A DNA stretch of 64,000 bases, taken from NCBI GenBank assembly GCA_963848825.1, contig CAWKFA010000015.1, positions 1,426,001-1,490,000 on the forward strand. The letters are read 5' to 3'. This document shows, piece by piece, positions 28,898 through 38,694 of the stretch. Origin of the DNA: CAVVSQ01 sp963848825 (GTDB lineage: Bacteria > Planctomycetota > Planctomycetia > Gemmatales > Gemmataceae). Positions within the stretch are counted from its first letter, which is position 1, and each line of letters begins with the position of its first letter. Made by a program: the position numbers and the translations under genes. The notes beneath the pieces were generated by a model that worked only from the letters and a program-made list of their open reading frames with translations, was not told the origin of the DNA and made no database searches.

Positions 28898-29669
28898 ATG
28901 CGTGTCCGTCTCGTTTGCCTGTTTTGTTGCTTTTGCCTGGGTTGCCACAGCCTGAGCGGCTTGGACCTGGGACAAAAAGCTCCTCTTTCCGATTGGGAAA
29001 AAGGGCAACTGGCGATGCGTGCGGGCGACGCCGATCAGGCCATTGCCTACTACCGCCAGGCCCTCGCCCAACAGCAACCGGATACGCGCAGCTATCTCAG
29101 CCTGGCGGCCGCCTTTGTGGCCAAGGGGGATGAGACAGCGGCCAGCGTGGCGCTGGCTCGGTTCGTCGAGGAGCACCCAGACCACCGCAACGGCCGCTTT
29201 TACTACGCGGAAATTTTGCATCGCCTTGGGAAATCTCACGAGGCCCAAGCTCAGTTCGAACGCACGGTTGCCGACCTGCAACAGGAAGCCAAGTGCGACT
29301 ATGCCCAGCTTGTGCACTGCCATGGCCGACTCATGGAACTCGGTGAAGAGGAAGAGGACGAATATCAACTCCATCTCAACCGGGGAATGGGCCTGTACTG
29401 GCTTGGCAAGGGAACTCTCAATTTGGACAAGGACGAGGAACTGTCCCCTGAGGCCCTTTTTTGCAAGGCCGCCGGCGAATTGAGTGCCGCGCACGCGCCT
29501 GCGCCCCGACGAAGCCCGGCCATCCTGGTATCTCTATTGCATCTGGCGCAATCTTGGCCAGGCCACACCGGCCCGGCGTTCTCTATCCGAAGCACGCGAA
29601 GCCGCCCCTTTTTCGGTCATGACTCCCGCCGAGCAACGTAATTTAGAACTCGCTGGTCCCACCTTTTAG
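28898..29669 (+). CDS. TPR-repeat lipoprotein, one frame change
   Basis: The product begins MRVRLVCLFCCFCLGC, a lipoprotein signal with lipidated Cys in LGCHS. Tetratricopeptide-type helices follow: AMRAGDADQAIAYYRQAL, AFVAKGDETAASVALARFVE and EILHRLGKSHEAQAQFERTV (residues about 35-130). The frame shifts near 29490; the joined end (RPDEARPSWYLYCIWRNL, then SVMTPAEQRNLELAGPTF) stops at 29669. Joined length is about 257 residues. It is probably a periplasm-facing scaffold with no enzymatic motif. A longer TTG start at 28880 is possible but would bury the signal. Confidence 0.72.
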
Positions 29670-29966
29670 ACGTCCAGGCGGGGCCGGATTCTTTTTGACG
29701 CCCATTGATCCGCCATGTAAAGTGACTTTTGCCGGTACGCTGTCACAGGCATGACGCCGGCCGGGGCCGGCACCCCGTTTGCACGACTGCGGGCTTTGGG
29801 AAGCAGCCGACTTCTGCATGCCATGCGGAGAGCCTGTGCACGAGAACCGACAAGCAATTTTGTCGGCATCTGGATAGTCTGAAGGCAATGTAACGCCCAG
29901 CTGCGCAGCGAAAAAGCTATAATTGGGAAGGCCCCCGCGTCACCCGGCCAGTAACCAGGAGCGGCA

Positions 29967-30770
29967 GTGAAGTTCTATCTCATCGTAGCCAAGGGAAGTA
30001 GGAAGGGGGACGTGGTCAAAATCGACCGCGACTTGTTCCTCATTGGCTCGGAGAATATGTGCCAGCTTCGGAACAAGAAGCTCGCGCCTAAACATTGCGC
30101 GGTGGTGACACGCGACCGTAAAGTATTCATCCAGGATATGGACAGCGGTTCACCCACGCTGGTAAATGATTCCTTGCTGCCGCCCGGCGAGCAATGGCCG
30201 CTGCATGCCGGGGACGTGATCGCCTTCGGCAAGTTGCAGTTCATGGTGCAGTATCGCGAGAAACCGCTCTCCCAACGTGATCTGGAAGAATGGGCGGCCA
30301 GGTGTCTGGACGTCACGCGCGCCCTGGAGCTCTTTGACGAAGGGGCCGACAACTTTCACCGCGCGGACAACGCCTGCCAGGCCGCGCAACAAATAATCGA
30401 CAACCTTAGCGCGCAGCGTGGCGTGGTCATCGGCAGGCTGCGGATAGGGCGGGAAAGCGGCGTCACCACCGTCCGTTTCACGGATACGATTCTGGTGGAG
30501 GAGGCCGAGATATCCTTGATCAAAAAGGAACTTTGCGACCACCTGAATAAAAACAATTTGCGTGTGCTGCTCGATTGCAAAAACATCCGCCGCCTGTCAA
30601 GTTCGGCGGTGAGCATGATCGAGGAGTTTTACCGCTGGCTCAAAACCTTTGGCAGTACCATGGCCTTGTGCCGGGTCCGGGCGGACATCAGGCCAATTCT
30701 TCACGTTATGGAGCTCGGACGTATTCCCCTTTTCATGGACAAGCGCTCGGCGCTGCTGGCGCAATGGTAG
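29967..30770 (+). CDS. FHA-STAS two-domain protein
   Basis: The 267-residue protein starts at GTG 29967 behind AGGAGC. The N-terminal 100 residues form an FHA phosphothreonine-binding domain (LFLIGSENMCQLR, LAPKHCAVV, DMDSGSPTLVND). After a helical linker (residues about 100-145) comes a STAS domain of the anti-sigma-antagonist type (VVIGRLRIGRESGVTTVRF, VLLDCKNIRRLSSSAVSMIE). The conserved phosphorylatable Ser/Thr position of SpoIIAA-like proteins falls at RRLSSSAV. The combination suggests a switch reading Ser/Thr phosphorylation on a partner. It lies alone between the TPR and Xaa-Pro peptidase genes. Confidence 0.8.
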   Translation: MKFYLIVAKGSRKGDVVKIDRDLFLIGSENMCQLRNKKLAPKHCAVVTRDRKVFIQDMDSGSPTLVNDSLLPPGEQWPLHAGDVIAFGKLQFMVQYREKPLSQRDLEEWAARCLDVTRALELFDEGADNFHRADNACQAAQQIIDNLSAQRGVVIGRLRIGRESGVTTVRFTDTILVEEAEISLIKKELCDHLNKNNLRVLLDCKNIRRLSSSAVSMIEEFYRWLKTFGSTMALCRVRADIRPILHVMELGRIPLFMDKRSALLAQW

Positions 30771-30875
30771 CCGCGCGGGCCATCTCGGCGAGGCGCGGCG
30801 GCATACGTGGCCCTTTCCGGCCTAACCCCTAAAATAAATCCGCCTTCAGTCTCTTCTGGCCGCCCGGGGTCGTTG

Positions 30876-32029
30876 ATGTTCGCCGCGCGTCGTGATCGCC
30901 TTATTGAGCAACTCCAGAGGGAAGGCCTAGAGGCGACCCTCATCACCCATCCGGTCAACGTTAGTTACCTCACCGGCTTCAGCGGTGATTCCTCCTGTCT
31001 GCTAATTAGCCCCAAACAAACGTTCCTTATCAGCGATGCCCGCTTCAGCGAGCAACTCGCGGAGGAATGTCCGGGCCTGGAAACGGTCATCCGCCCGGCG
31101 GTCCAGCCCCTCGGTGAAGCGGCCGCGGCCACCATCGAACGAGCGCGCTTCCGCGGCGTTGGCTTTGAAAGTGGTCACCTGAGTGTGGCCGAGTTCGGCT
31201 CACTGAGCAATTTGACCAAAACGGTGGAATGGAAGCCCGCGCTCGACCGCGTCGAACGCTTACGTATGGTCAAGGATGCCGGCGAAATCGAGCAAATCCG
31301 TGAGGCGATCCGTTACGCCGAAAAGGCCTTCGCCATGTTCCGCGCCATGCTCAAGCCCAACGACACCGAGCAGGAGCTGGCGGACAACATGGATCATTTT
31401 GTTCGCCGCGCGGGTGGCAAGGGGACCGCGTTTCCGAGCATCATTGCCGTCGGCGCCCGCGCCGCGTTGCCGCACGCTCCGCCGACCGCCAAACGGGTTT
31501 GTGAAGATGGTTTGCTCCTGGTGGATTGGGGCGCCGAGGGGCGTTTTTACAAAAGCGACTTGACACGGGTTCTGTTGACACATAACAATTCACCCTTTAC
31601 CGGTGCAGGCGCAAGCAAACGACAGGCCAGGCCGCGGGCACGGCGTTGGGACCGCCGCCGAAGATCCGGGAAATATATGATATCGTCCTGCGGGCCCAGA
31701 GCGCGGCTATCGCCGCGGTGCGGCCGGGAGCGAAATCGAGGGATATTGACGCCGCCGCGCGCACGCTGATTGGCGACGCCGGCTACGGAGACAACTTCAC
31801 GCATAGTATCGGGCATGGCATCGGCATGATGATTCACGAAGCACCCATCATGCGCGCGAACACCGAGACGGTCCTGCAGGCCGGCATGGTGATCACGATT
31901 GAACCTGGGATTTATCTCCCTGGATACGCCGGAATACGAATCGAGGACGACGTGCTGGTCACCCCGGAAGGCTGCGAGGTGCTGACCAGCGTACCCAAAA
32001 CATTTGACGCCGCCATCCATATATTTTGA
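30876..32029 (+). CDS. Xaa-Pro aminopeptidase/dipeptidase (M24B), one frame change
   Basis: This cytoplasmic dimetal peptidase removes N-terminal residues ahead of proline. The creatinase-type N-terminal domain (VNVSYLTGFSGDSSCLLIS) is followed by the pita-bread domain with metal ligands in LLLVDWGAEG, YKSDLTRVLL, FTHSIGHGIGMMIHEAP, ITIEPGIYLPG and IRIEDDVLVT. The frame changes between about 31600 and 31650 and the joined product is about 384 residues. ATG 30876 begins the family-like sequence. accB starts 20 bases after the stop. This peptidase-accB-accC order is common in other bacteria that carry an efp gene nearby, but no efp is seen here. Confidence 0.85.
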
Positions 32030-32048
32030 GGTTCCCTTGAGTTCACGC

Positions 32049-32594
32049 ATGGAAGGAAGCAAAGCCCCGCGGAAGAGCGACCCGCCAACCACGGATAAGG
32101 GTGAAGATGCCGGCAAATCGGCGGGCCCATTCGATGTGCGTACCGTCAAGGCGCTGGTCGCCTTGATGACGCAACACGACCTGAGCGAAATCGAATTGCG
32201 TGACGGCAATCAGCGTCTGCGGCTGCGGCGTGGCGCCTATCAGCCTGTCGTCTCGGTTAGCGCTTCGCCTACGTCGCCAGCGCTGCCTGTTGTCGGCGCC
32301 GTGCCCGGCAATGCGGAGCCACCCGCCACTGCGACGGCGCCCGCCAAACACCTCCTCGAGATCAAAAGTCCAACACCCGGGACGTTCTACGCGGCCGCCA
32401 AACCGGGCGAGCCCCCCTTCGTCAAAGTCGGTAGCAAGGTCACGGCGGAGACCGTCGTTTGTCTCATCGAAGCCATGAAGCTCTATAACGAGGTCCAGGC
32501 CGAATGCAGCGGGGTCATTGTCGAGGCCCTTGTCGAAAACCAGCAACCGGTGGAGTACGGCCAAGTTTTGTTCAAAGTCGATCCGGCAGGTTGA
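32049..32594 (+). CDS. accB: Biotin carboxyl carrier protein of acetyl-CoA carboxylase
   Basis: About 181 residues. The N-terminal segment FDVRTVKALVALMTQHDLSEIE and a proline/alanine-rich linker (residues about 75-110) lead to the biotinyl domain with the modified lysine in LIEAMKLYNEVQAECSG. The start is uncertain: ATG 32049 is sixteen bases after GAGG, while TTG 32037 is closer to it and is in frame. The gene is directly followed by accC, 55 bases away, giving the usual accBC operon for malonyl-CoA synthesis. No damage is visible. Confidence 0.9.
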   Translation: MEGSKAPRKSDPPTTDKGEDAGKSAGPFDVRTVKALVALMTQHDLSEIELRDGNQRLRLRRGAYQPVVSVSASPTSPALPVVGAVPGNAEPPATATAPAKHLLEIKSPTPGTFYAAAKPGEPPFVKVGSKVTAETVVCLIEAMKLYNEVQAECSGVIVEALVENQQPVEYGQVLFKVDPAG

Positions 32595-32649
32595 GAACGG
32601 TGCTACTTCACGTTTGCGGCCAGGCCGCGTCAGGATTTCGGTTTATTTG

Positions 32650-34002
32650 ATGTTCCAACGCATTCTTGTGGCCAATCGCGGCGAAATCGCACTCCGAGTC
32701 ATCCGCGCCTGTCGAGATCTGGGCATCGAGGTGGTCGCGGTCTTTAGCGAAGCGGATCGCGGGGCGCCCTATTTGGATCTCGCGGACGATGCCATCTGCA
32801 TAGGACCGGGCCCGGCTGCCCAAAGCTATCTCAACATCGCACGCATCATCAGCGCCGCCGAAATCGCCAACGTGCAAGCTATCCATCCGGGCTACGGCTT
32901 TCTCTCGGAAAACCCACATTTCGCCGAGGTATGCCGGGACTGCAAGATTGAATTCATCGGTCCGCCGCACCAGGCCATGCAACTGGTGGGCAACAAGAAC
33001 GAGGCCCGCAAGCTTGCCAAGAAGATCGGTGTTCCCGTCGTGCCCGGCAGCGAGGGCTTGCTTCAGGACGAAGCGGAGGCCCTACGTCTGGCCGAAGCAA
33101 TGGGCTATCCGGTACTGATCAAGGCCGCGGCTGGCGGCGGCGGTCGCGGCATGCGCGTCGCCCGCAACGACATCAATCTGCGCGTCGGGCTCACATCCGC
33201 GCGGCAGGAAGCCGAGGCGGCCTTCAAGGATGGCAGCGTTTATCTGGAAAAATACGTCGAGCAACCGCGCCACATCGAAGTGCAGGTGCTGGCGGATCGC
33301 CTTGGCAATTTTGTCCATTTGTGGGAGCGCGACTGTTCGCTGCAGCGCCGTCATCAAAAGCTCGTGGAGGAATCCCCCGCGCCCAACCTGCCGGATGCCG
33401 TGCGGCTGGAGATATGCAATGCCGCCGTTCGGCTGGTCAAAGAGGCCAATTACTTTAACGCCGGCACTTGCGAGTTCCTGGTAGACAAGGACCTCAAATA
33501 TTACTTCATCGAAGTCAATGCCCGCATACAGGTTGAGCACCCTGTCACCGAACTGGTAACGGGTATCGACCTGGTTCGCGAGCAAATTCGCATCGCGGCC
33601 GGCGAAAAGTTGGCCTTTACCCAGGACGCAGTCGAACACCGTGGCGTGGCGATCGAATGCCGTATCAATGCCGAAGACCCCGCCGCGGACTTCAGGCCCT
33701 CGCCCGGGACCATAACACGCTGGCAAACTCCCGGTGGCCCGGGCGTGCGTTTGGACACGCATGTCGTGCCAGGGTATCGTGTGCCGCCCAACTACGATTC
33801 GATGATCGCCAAGTTGCTGGTCCACCAGCCCACACGCGCCGAGGCGCTGGCTACCATGCGTCGCGCCCTGGCGGAATTTGTCGTGGAAGGCGTCAAAACC
33901 ACGATTCCCCTTCATAAAGAAATCTTCAATCACTCCAATTTCATCGAAGGGCACGTCGATACCACCTTCATCGAACGAAATTGGATGAAGGGGCAAAAAT
34001 GA
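32650..34002 (+). CDS. accC: Biotin carboxylase subunit of acetyl-CoA carboxylase
   Basis: A 450-residue ATP-grasp enzyme that carboxylates biotin on AccB. It carries the N-terminal ANRGEIALRVIRACRDLGI, the glycine-rich ATP lid KAAAGGGGRGMRVA, the substrate-site RDCSLQRRHQKLVEE, and FIEVNARIQVEHPVTE with ECRINAEDP in the C-terminal lobe. The length is normal and the frame is intact. It ends 565 bases before the next gene; a strong hairpin lies 262 bases downstream. Confidence 0.93.
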   Translation: MFQRILVANRGEIALRVIRACRDLGIEVVAVFSEADRGAPYLDLADDAICIGPGPAAQSYLNIARIISAAEIANVQAIHPGYGFLSENPHFAEVCRDCKIEFIGPPHQAMQLVGNKNEARKLAKKIGVPVVPGSEGLLQDEAEALRLAEAMGYPVLIKAAAGGGGRGMRVARNDINLRVGLTSARQEAEAAFKDGSVYLEKYVEQPRHIEVQVLADRLGNFVHLWERDCSLQRRHQKLVEESPAPNLPDAVRLEICNAAVRLVKEANYFNAGTCEFLVDKDLKYYFIEVNARIQVEHPVTELVTGIDLVREQIRIAAGEKLAFTQDAVEHRGVAIECRINAEDPAADFRPSPGTITRWQTPGGPGVRLDTHVVPGYRVPPNYDSMIAKLLVHQPTRAEALATMRRALAEFVVEGVKTTIPLHKEIFNHSNFIEGHVDTTFIERNWMKGQK

Positions 34003-34567
34003 GCAAACCATCGAAAATGGGTCAGTAAACTGTTGCGAAAAGCGACACCGGCCAGGAACGGCCAACTTCACTTTTTTTTCGCCAATTCTGACATTTTCTA
34101 TAACTAGCTGGTAATAAATAACTTGCATTTAAGTTTTAGAAATCAGCAGCGCCATGCGCGTGTCGGCACCGGGCTTGCTTATCTAAGAGGTGTAAGAAGT
34201 TGGAAGCGAGTCCCACCTTTTTACGCTAGAAGAGATTGACCTGCCAAACCCACTCTTCAAATCGGCACGGGGCTTTGTGAATCCGCGAGTCTTCGCAAGG
34301 CCCCGTGCCAACACGTCTTTTCGTCCCAACCTTCAATCTTCAGCCTGGTGAGTCTTTTTCACCCAATCCGTGCGTTCTTTCTGGCTTGCGCTGCCCGCCA
34401 GAGTTGAGTAAATTCGCTTCACTTTGGCTTTTTCTCAAGAAATCCGGCACTACGATCCGAAAGTTAAGCAGGCGCCATCTTCTTGGTACGACCGTTAAAG
34501 TGGCGGCCGGGCCAGCAGACCGCTTTGAAGCGACCGTGATTTTTCGCCGCCTCCCTTGAGACCCCTT
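34003..34567. other. 565-bp non-coding region after accC
   Basis: No supported gene; the short open frame at 34305-34559 has no ribosome binding site or family-like features. The hairpin at 34264-34309 is the main structure, and the first 150 bases after accC are AT-rich. Confidence 0.5.
34264..34309 (+). terminator. Strong 18-bp hairpin, terminator or leader structure
   Basis: Arms 34264-34281 and 34292-34309 (GGCACGGGGCTTTGTGAA against TTCGCAAGGCCCCGTGCC) pair over 18 positions with two G-U wobbles around a 10-base loop. No long T-run follows directly. It could end the accBC transcript or sit in the leader of the TolC-like gene 260 bases downstream. Confidence 0.5.
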
Positions 34568-35904
34568 ATGCCGCGCAAGGCTTTGCTTTTATTGTGGCCG
34601 CTCCTGGCGTCGCTTGCCTTGCCTGGGTGCATGCATTGCCCATCTCCTGCCACGGCGCCCACGAAGCCGGAGGAAGTCGAGACCGGCTATGTAGTCCGGC
34701 GTACGCCAATCGTGCCCGAAACCGAAGTCGGTGCGGCCTCCACAGTTGCCAGGCCGGATGAACGCACGCTCTGGGGCATGAGCGCGCCACGACACGCAAT
34801 GTCGCGCGGCGGCCAAGTCGGGCACGGCAGACATGATGCAAAAGGAATCCGAAGCGCTCGACAGCAAAAACTGCCTGACACGTAACTCCAAAAGCACGCG
34901 GACGAAGCAGACCCTGCTGCGTCATGCCAGCGTTGAGGCCCGCAACGTGGCGGCCGGCACTGCCCTCGAGCTATTCTACCGGCTTGCGGAACTGGAAGCG
35001 AAAGCCGATCTGCTGCGTGACAACCTGGTCCTGGCAGGTCAAACCATGGCGGACCTGCAAAAGCTAAATAGCCAGGGACTCAAGGCACCGCCCGAGTTCG
35101 CGCAAATGCAAAAGCAACAACTGGAAATGGCGGCGGACCAGGCGCACGCCGAGTTGGGTATTCAGCAAATCAATGGCGAATTGGGCCGACTGTTGAATTG
35201 GCACTCCCTGGGCCTGCAGGGTTATCTTTGGCCAGTGGAATCATTCAACATGGTCCAGACCACGGACGACCCGGAAGCGGCCGTCGCCGTGGGCATGAAA
35301 CAGGCGCCCAGCTTACCATGATCCGAGCGGCGCGCGAGGATGTCGATCCCAAGACGCTGCCTACCATGCTCCTGTTATTGCGTTCCTATAACGGCTTCCT
35401 GGGGATGAGCCGGGCCGAAAGTTTTATCAGTTTCATGGGCGCGGGCGTCACCCCGGGCGGCCGCAAGGAAGTGGACAAACGGCGGCAACAAATGGACGAG
35501 ATGCTCCAGGAGCAAGAATTCGTGGTGGCGCAGGAAATTCGTCAGGCCATTCATACGATCCAAAGCAAGGCCACCCTCGTGGCGCTGGCCAAGGAAAAAA
35601 ATAAGATCGCGCAGGAAAAGCTCAAGGATGTGGAGGAAAAACGCCAGCGCGGCATTGGTTCCCTCGTGGAAGTTTCCGCACAGCGCTTTGTTCTGCGCAG
35701 GCCCAGGCGGAGTTGATTCAAGAAGTCATGGCCTGGCACACGGCCCGCGCCAAGCTCAAGCAGGCCCAGGGCCTGTTGGCTGCCGAATGCGGCTTCACAC
35801 CAGAACATCCATGGATCGCTGAATGCCAGTCAGCGGAGCAGGCCCCGCCGGCTCGGATGGGTGCCTTCCTCGGTGAACTCGAAATTCCCGATGAGCCGAA
35901 CTAA
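34568..35904 (+). CDS. TolC-like outer-membrane efflux lipoprotein, about three frame changes
   Basis: The product starts MPRKALLLLWPLLASLALPGC, a lipoprotein signal with the lipidated Cys before MHCPS. Long coiled-coil helices follow, typical of outer-membrane efflux channels: ASVEARNVAAGTALELFYRL, AELEAKADLLRDNLVLAG, ALAKEKNKIAQEKLKDVEEK and the closing EVMAWHTARAKLKQAQGLL. The frame changes near 34830, 35310 and 35695; joined length is about 445 residues. No adjacent inner-membrane pump or periplasmic adaptor gene is present. Assignment rests on the heptad-rich architecture and the lipoprotein start. Confidence 0.65.
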
Positions 35905-35942
35905 TTGTCATCCCGCAATCAACGATTACCTCGCCGTTCCTG

Positions 35943-37088
35943 TTACGAGCGCTGCCCGCCGATGAGCTCCAGCGACTTTTCGACGACGGTGAAGGCCGCT
36001 CTCGGACGAGCGAGGCGCTCGACGTTCGCCCGTAGGCTGGCCATGCGCTCCTTGTCCGTCAAAAGCTGGGTTAGCTTGTGCGCCATGGTTGCGACATTGT
36101 TGACCTTGATGGCCGCGCCATTTTCCAACAGATAATCGCTATTGCGGCTCTCCTGGCCGGGGATCGGGTTCACGATCACCATCACGGCGCCGCGTGCGAG
36201 TGTTTCGGAGGTCGTCAAACCGCCCGGTTTGGATACCACCAGGTCGGCCACGTTCATAAGCTCATCAATTTCCTTGGTAAAGCCGAGCACCTTGACCAGG
36301 TGTGGCGCCGGCACGGGTAGCTTCTCCAGCTCCGCCTTGAGAGTTTCGTTACGGCCGGCAACAGCCACGAGTTGAATAGGCACCTTGGTCTCAAGGATGG
36401 CCTGGAAAAACTTGGCGATGGGCCCGACGCCGAAGCCGCCGGCGAGTTGGAGCACGATGGGCCGGCTGCCATCCAGGCCATGACGCGCGAGGCAGGCGTT
36501 ACGGTCCTTGGCTTCACAAAATACGGGATGCACCGGGATGCCGGTGGCGAAAGTGGTGCCAGCGGGCACGCCCCAATGTTCCAGGTAAAGGCTACCCTCG
36601 GTGGTGGCGGTGAAGTAGCGTTCGCAGGGCTGATTGACCCAGAGACGGTGCGTGTCGAAATCCGTGGTCACGGTCACCTGAGGCGCCGTGAATTCCCCCT
36701 GTATGCGCAGCGAGGCGATGATTTCGGCCGGCAAGAAATGCGTATTGATAACGAGGTCCCATGGTTGCGACTTCAAAAACCGCATGAACGACGTCAAGTT
36801 GAGTTTTTGCAGGGCCAGCCGCAAGCGATCACCCGGGTTGTTGGGAGAGATACTTGGCTGGTCGAGCATGTCGTAAAAGTAACCCAGAACATGCGGCGCC
36901 CTGTTCACCAGGTCGATATAAAACTTGCCGTAAACCCGGCGAAAAATCGCATTAGTCATTTCCAGCACGTCCAGCGTGGTGACCCGGGCCTCGGGCACCA
37001 GCTGCTTGAGGGCCTGTTCCACCGCCTCGGCGGCACGCATGTGCCCGGCGCCCACGGACGCGGACAGGATCAGAACGCTCGGCGGCAT
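35943..37088 (-). CDS. MGDG-synthase/UgtP-like glycosyltransferase (GT28)
   Basis: An intact 381-residue protein. The N-terminal domain begins VLILSASVGAGHMRAAEAVE, the GxGH signature of diacylglycerol glucosyl/galactosyltransferases, followed by YFTATTEGSLYLEHWGVP. The C-terminal nucleotide-sugar site is LQLAGGFGVGPIAKFF and ADLVVSKPGGLTTSETLARG. It would add a sugar to diacylglycerol at the inner membrane face. The sugar donor cannot be told from sequence. It is 36 bases upstream of, and on the same strand as, the agmatine deiminase end. Confidence 0.83.
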   Translation of the reverse strand: MPPSVLILSASVGAGHMRAAEAVEQALKQLVPEARVTTLDVLEMTNAIFRRVYGKFYIDLVNRAPHVLGYFYDMLDQPSISPNNPGDRLRLALQKLNLTSFMRFLKSQPWDLVINTHFLPAEIIASLRIQGEFTAPQVTVTTDFDTHRLWVNQPCERYFTATTEGSLYLEHWGVPAGTTFATGIPVHPVFCEAKDRNACLARHGLDGSRPIVLQLAGGFGVGPIAKFFQAILETKVPIQLVAVAGRNETLKAELEKLPVPAPHLVKVLGFTKEIDELMNVADLVVSKPGGLTTSETLARGAVMVIVNPIPGQESRNSDYLLENGAAIKVNNVATMAHKLTQLLTDKERMASLRANVERLARPRAAFTVVEKSLELIGGQRS

Positions 37089-37124
37089 GGGGAACTCCCG
37101 TGGTAAAAGGTTCGAGGCGGAAAG

Positions 37125-38197
37125 TTAGTGGACCTCAGCGAGCGCCGGTTGCTGTTGCGTCATGCAATGCAGGGTCCCCAGCCCCCAAACCAGGTCGACC
37201 GCATGGATTCCGACCACCTGGCGGGTTGGAAAAAGATCGGCCAGGATGCCAAGCGCCACACGGTCCATGGCATCGTTGAAAGTCGGCACCAGCACCTTCT
37301 GGTTGGCGATGTAGAAGTTCGCATAGCTTGCCGGCAAGCGTTGTCCGGCAAAAAGAACAGGAGCGGGCATGGGCAACTCGATGATAGCGAGCGGCCGGCC
37401 TTCTAGATCCGTCATGGCGCGCAGCGCCGCAGGTTCTCCTCCAGCGCCACGTGATTGGCATCGGCGGCATTCTTTTCGACCACCGTGACCACGGTGTTCG
37501 GTGCCACGAAACGCGCCAGGTCGTCGACATGGCCATGGGTGTCGTCACCCACGATCCCGTTGCCCAGCCACAGCACCTTGCGAATGCCCAGGTACGTCGC
37601 GAACGCTTGCTCGAGGTCCGCGCGCGCCAGGCCGGGATTGCGTTCCTGCACCTTGCTCAGCAAACATTCTTCCGTGGTGAGCAGCAGGCCGGCGCCGTTG
37701 ACGTCGATACTACCCCCCTCCAGGACAATGCGCGTCGTGCCCACCAGGGGCGTGCGCGCCGGTAACTCAAGAATCTGGGCGAGTTGACCTGGCACCGCGT
37801 CATCCTTGTACCAGTTGTCGTACTTGGCCCAGGCATTGAAATGCCAATCGATCAAGGCCCTTTCGCCACAGGCATTGTGAACAAAAATTGGGCCATAGTC
37901 GCGCGTCCAGACCCGGTCGGTGGGAATGTGAAAGAACTGAACCTGGGAAGCGTCGATGCCCCCCTTTTTCAGCAGCCGGCGAGCTTTTTTCTCATGGGCG
38001 TCATCGTTGACCAGGATAAAGACCTTTTCGCCGGTATGCAGGTGGCGCACAATTTCGACGTAAACCCATGGGATCGTTGCGAATTTGCCGGGCCAGTCGG
38101 CATGATGGTGTGGCCAGGCCAGCCAGGTGGCCTCATGGCGCTGCCATTCGGCGGGCATCGTCCAGCCAGGTTCGGCGGCAAGCACTGGGTTGTTCAT
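37125..38197 (-). CDS. aguA: Agmatine deiminase, one frame change
   Basis: This enzyme converts agmatine to N-carbamoylputrescine. Family segments are TMPAEWQRHEATWLAWPHH, TRDYGPIFVHN, LEGGSIDVNGAGLLLTTEEC, GDDTHGHVDDLARFVAPN and the nucleophile region GLGTLHCMTQQQP. The frame changes near 37412 between NHVALEENLR and LEGRPLAIIELPMP. ATG 38197 gives the usual start; the joined length is about 357 residues. No N-carbamoylputrescine amidase is adjacent, although a nitrilase-family enzyme occurs far upstream at 13.3 kb. It is divergent from the response-regulator gene. Confidence 0.88.
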
Positions 38198-38202
38198 TAT
38201 GC

Positions 38203-38208
38203 TATAAT
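38203..38208 (+). promoter_or_regulatory. Possible -10 box of the response-regulator gene
   Basis: A perfect TATAAT lies 57 bases upstream of the response-regulator start in the 68-bp divergent gap. No convincing -35 box is found at 16 to 18 bases, so the call is tentative. Confidence 0.3.
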
Positions 38209-38265
38209 GGAAGCAGTTAGAGTTTCTCAGCGCCAGGAAGCTATTGTACGAGCACACGCCATCCC

Positions 38266-38664
38266 ATGGACCCAAAAACGATTCTACTCATTGACGATGA
38301 TCGCGAAATCCTTACCGCCCTCGGAACGGTACTGACAGCCAAGGGGCACCGGGTCATTACCGCCGCCGACGGGCAGGCAGGCATCGACGCCGCCGACCGC
38401 GACCCCCCCGACCTGGTCGTCGTGGACATGATGATGCCCAAACAGAGCGGCTTTTCTGTCCTGGAGCAACTCAAAAGTCGGGGCGGCGCCAGCCCCAAAG
38501 TCATCATGATGACCGCCAACGAAGGCAATCGACACCGCGCCTATGCCGAGATGCTTGGGGCCGATGATTACCTCCGTAAACCGTTTGGCCTGGACAGGTT
38601 TTTGGAGGCCGTCGCCGACCTGCTTGTGAACGACTCCGCACGGGGCGAATTGACCAGAGGTTGA
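38266..38664 (+). CDS. Single-domain CheY-like response regulator
   Basis: A 132-residue receiver domain without an output domain. The acidic pocket is IDDDRE, the phosphorylated Asp lies in DLVVVDMMMP, the Thr switch in VIMMTANEG and the conserved Lys in YLRKPFGL. It would act by protein interaction or as a phosphate sink. No histidine kinase is adjacent; the nearest, at 49.6 kb, has no response regulator of its own, but a link is speculative. The Rieske oxygenase gene starts 30 bases after it. Confidence 0.88.
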   Translation: MDPKTILLIDDDREILTALGTVLTAKGHRVITAADGQAGIDAADRDPPDLVVVDMMMPKQSGFSVLEQLKSRGGASPKVIMMTANEGNRHRAYAEMLGADDYLRKPFGLDRFLEAVADLLVNDSARGELTRG

Positions 38665-38694
38665 TCGCGTTGGTCGACCCAACGACGGGAAATC

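Noticed and set aside
33082..34128. 348-codon open frame on the minus strand
   Set aside because: Antisense to accC, which is intact and certain.
34305..34559. 84-codon open frame before the TolC-like gene
   Set aside because: No ribosome binding site, no family-like segment, and it overlaps the edge of the hairpin.
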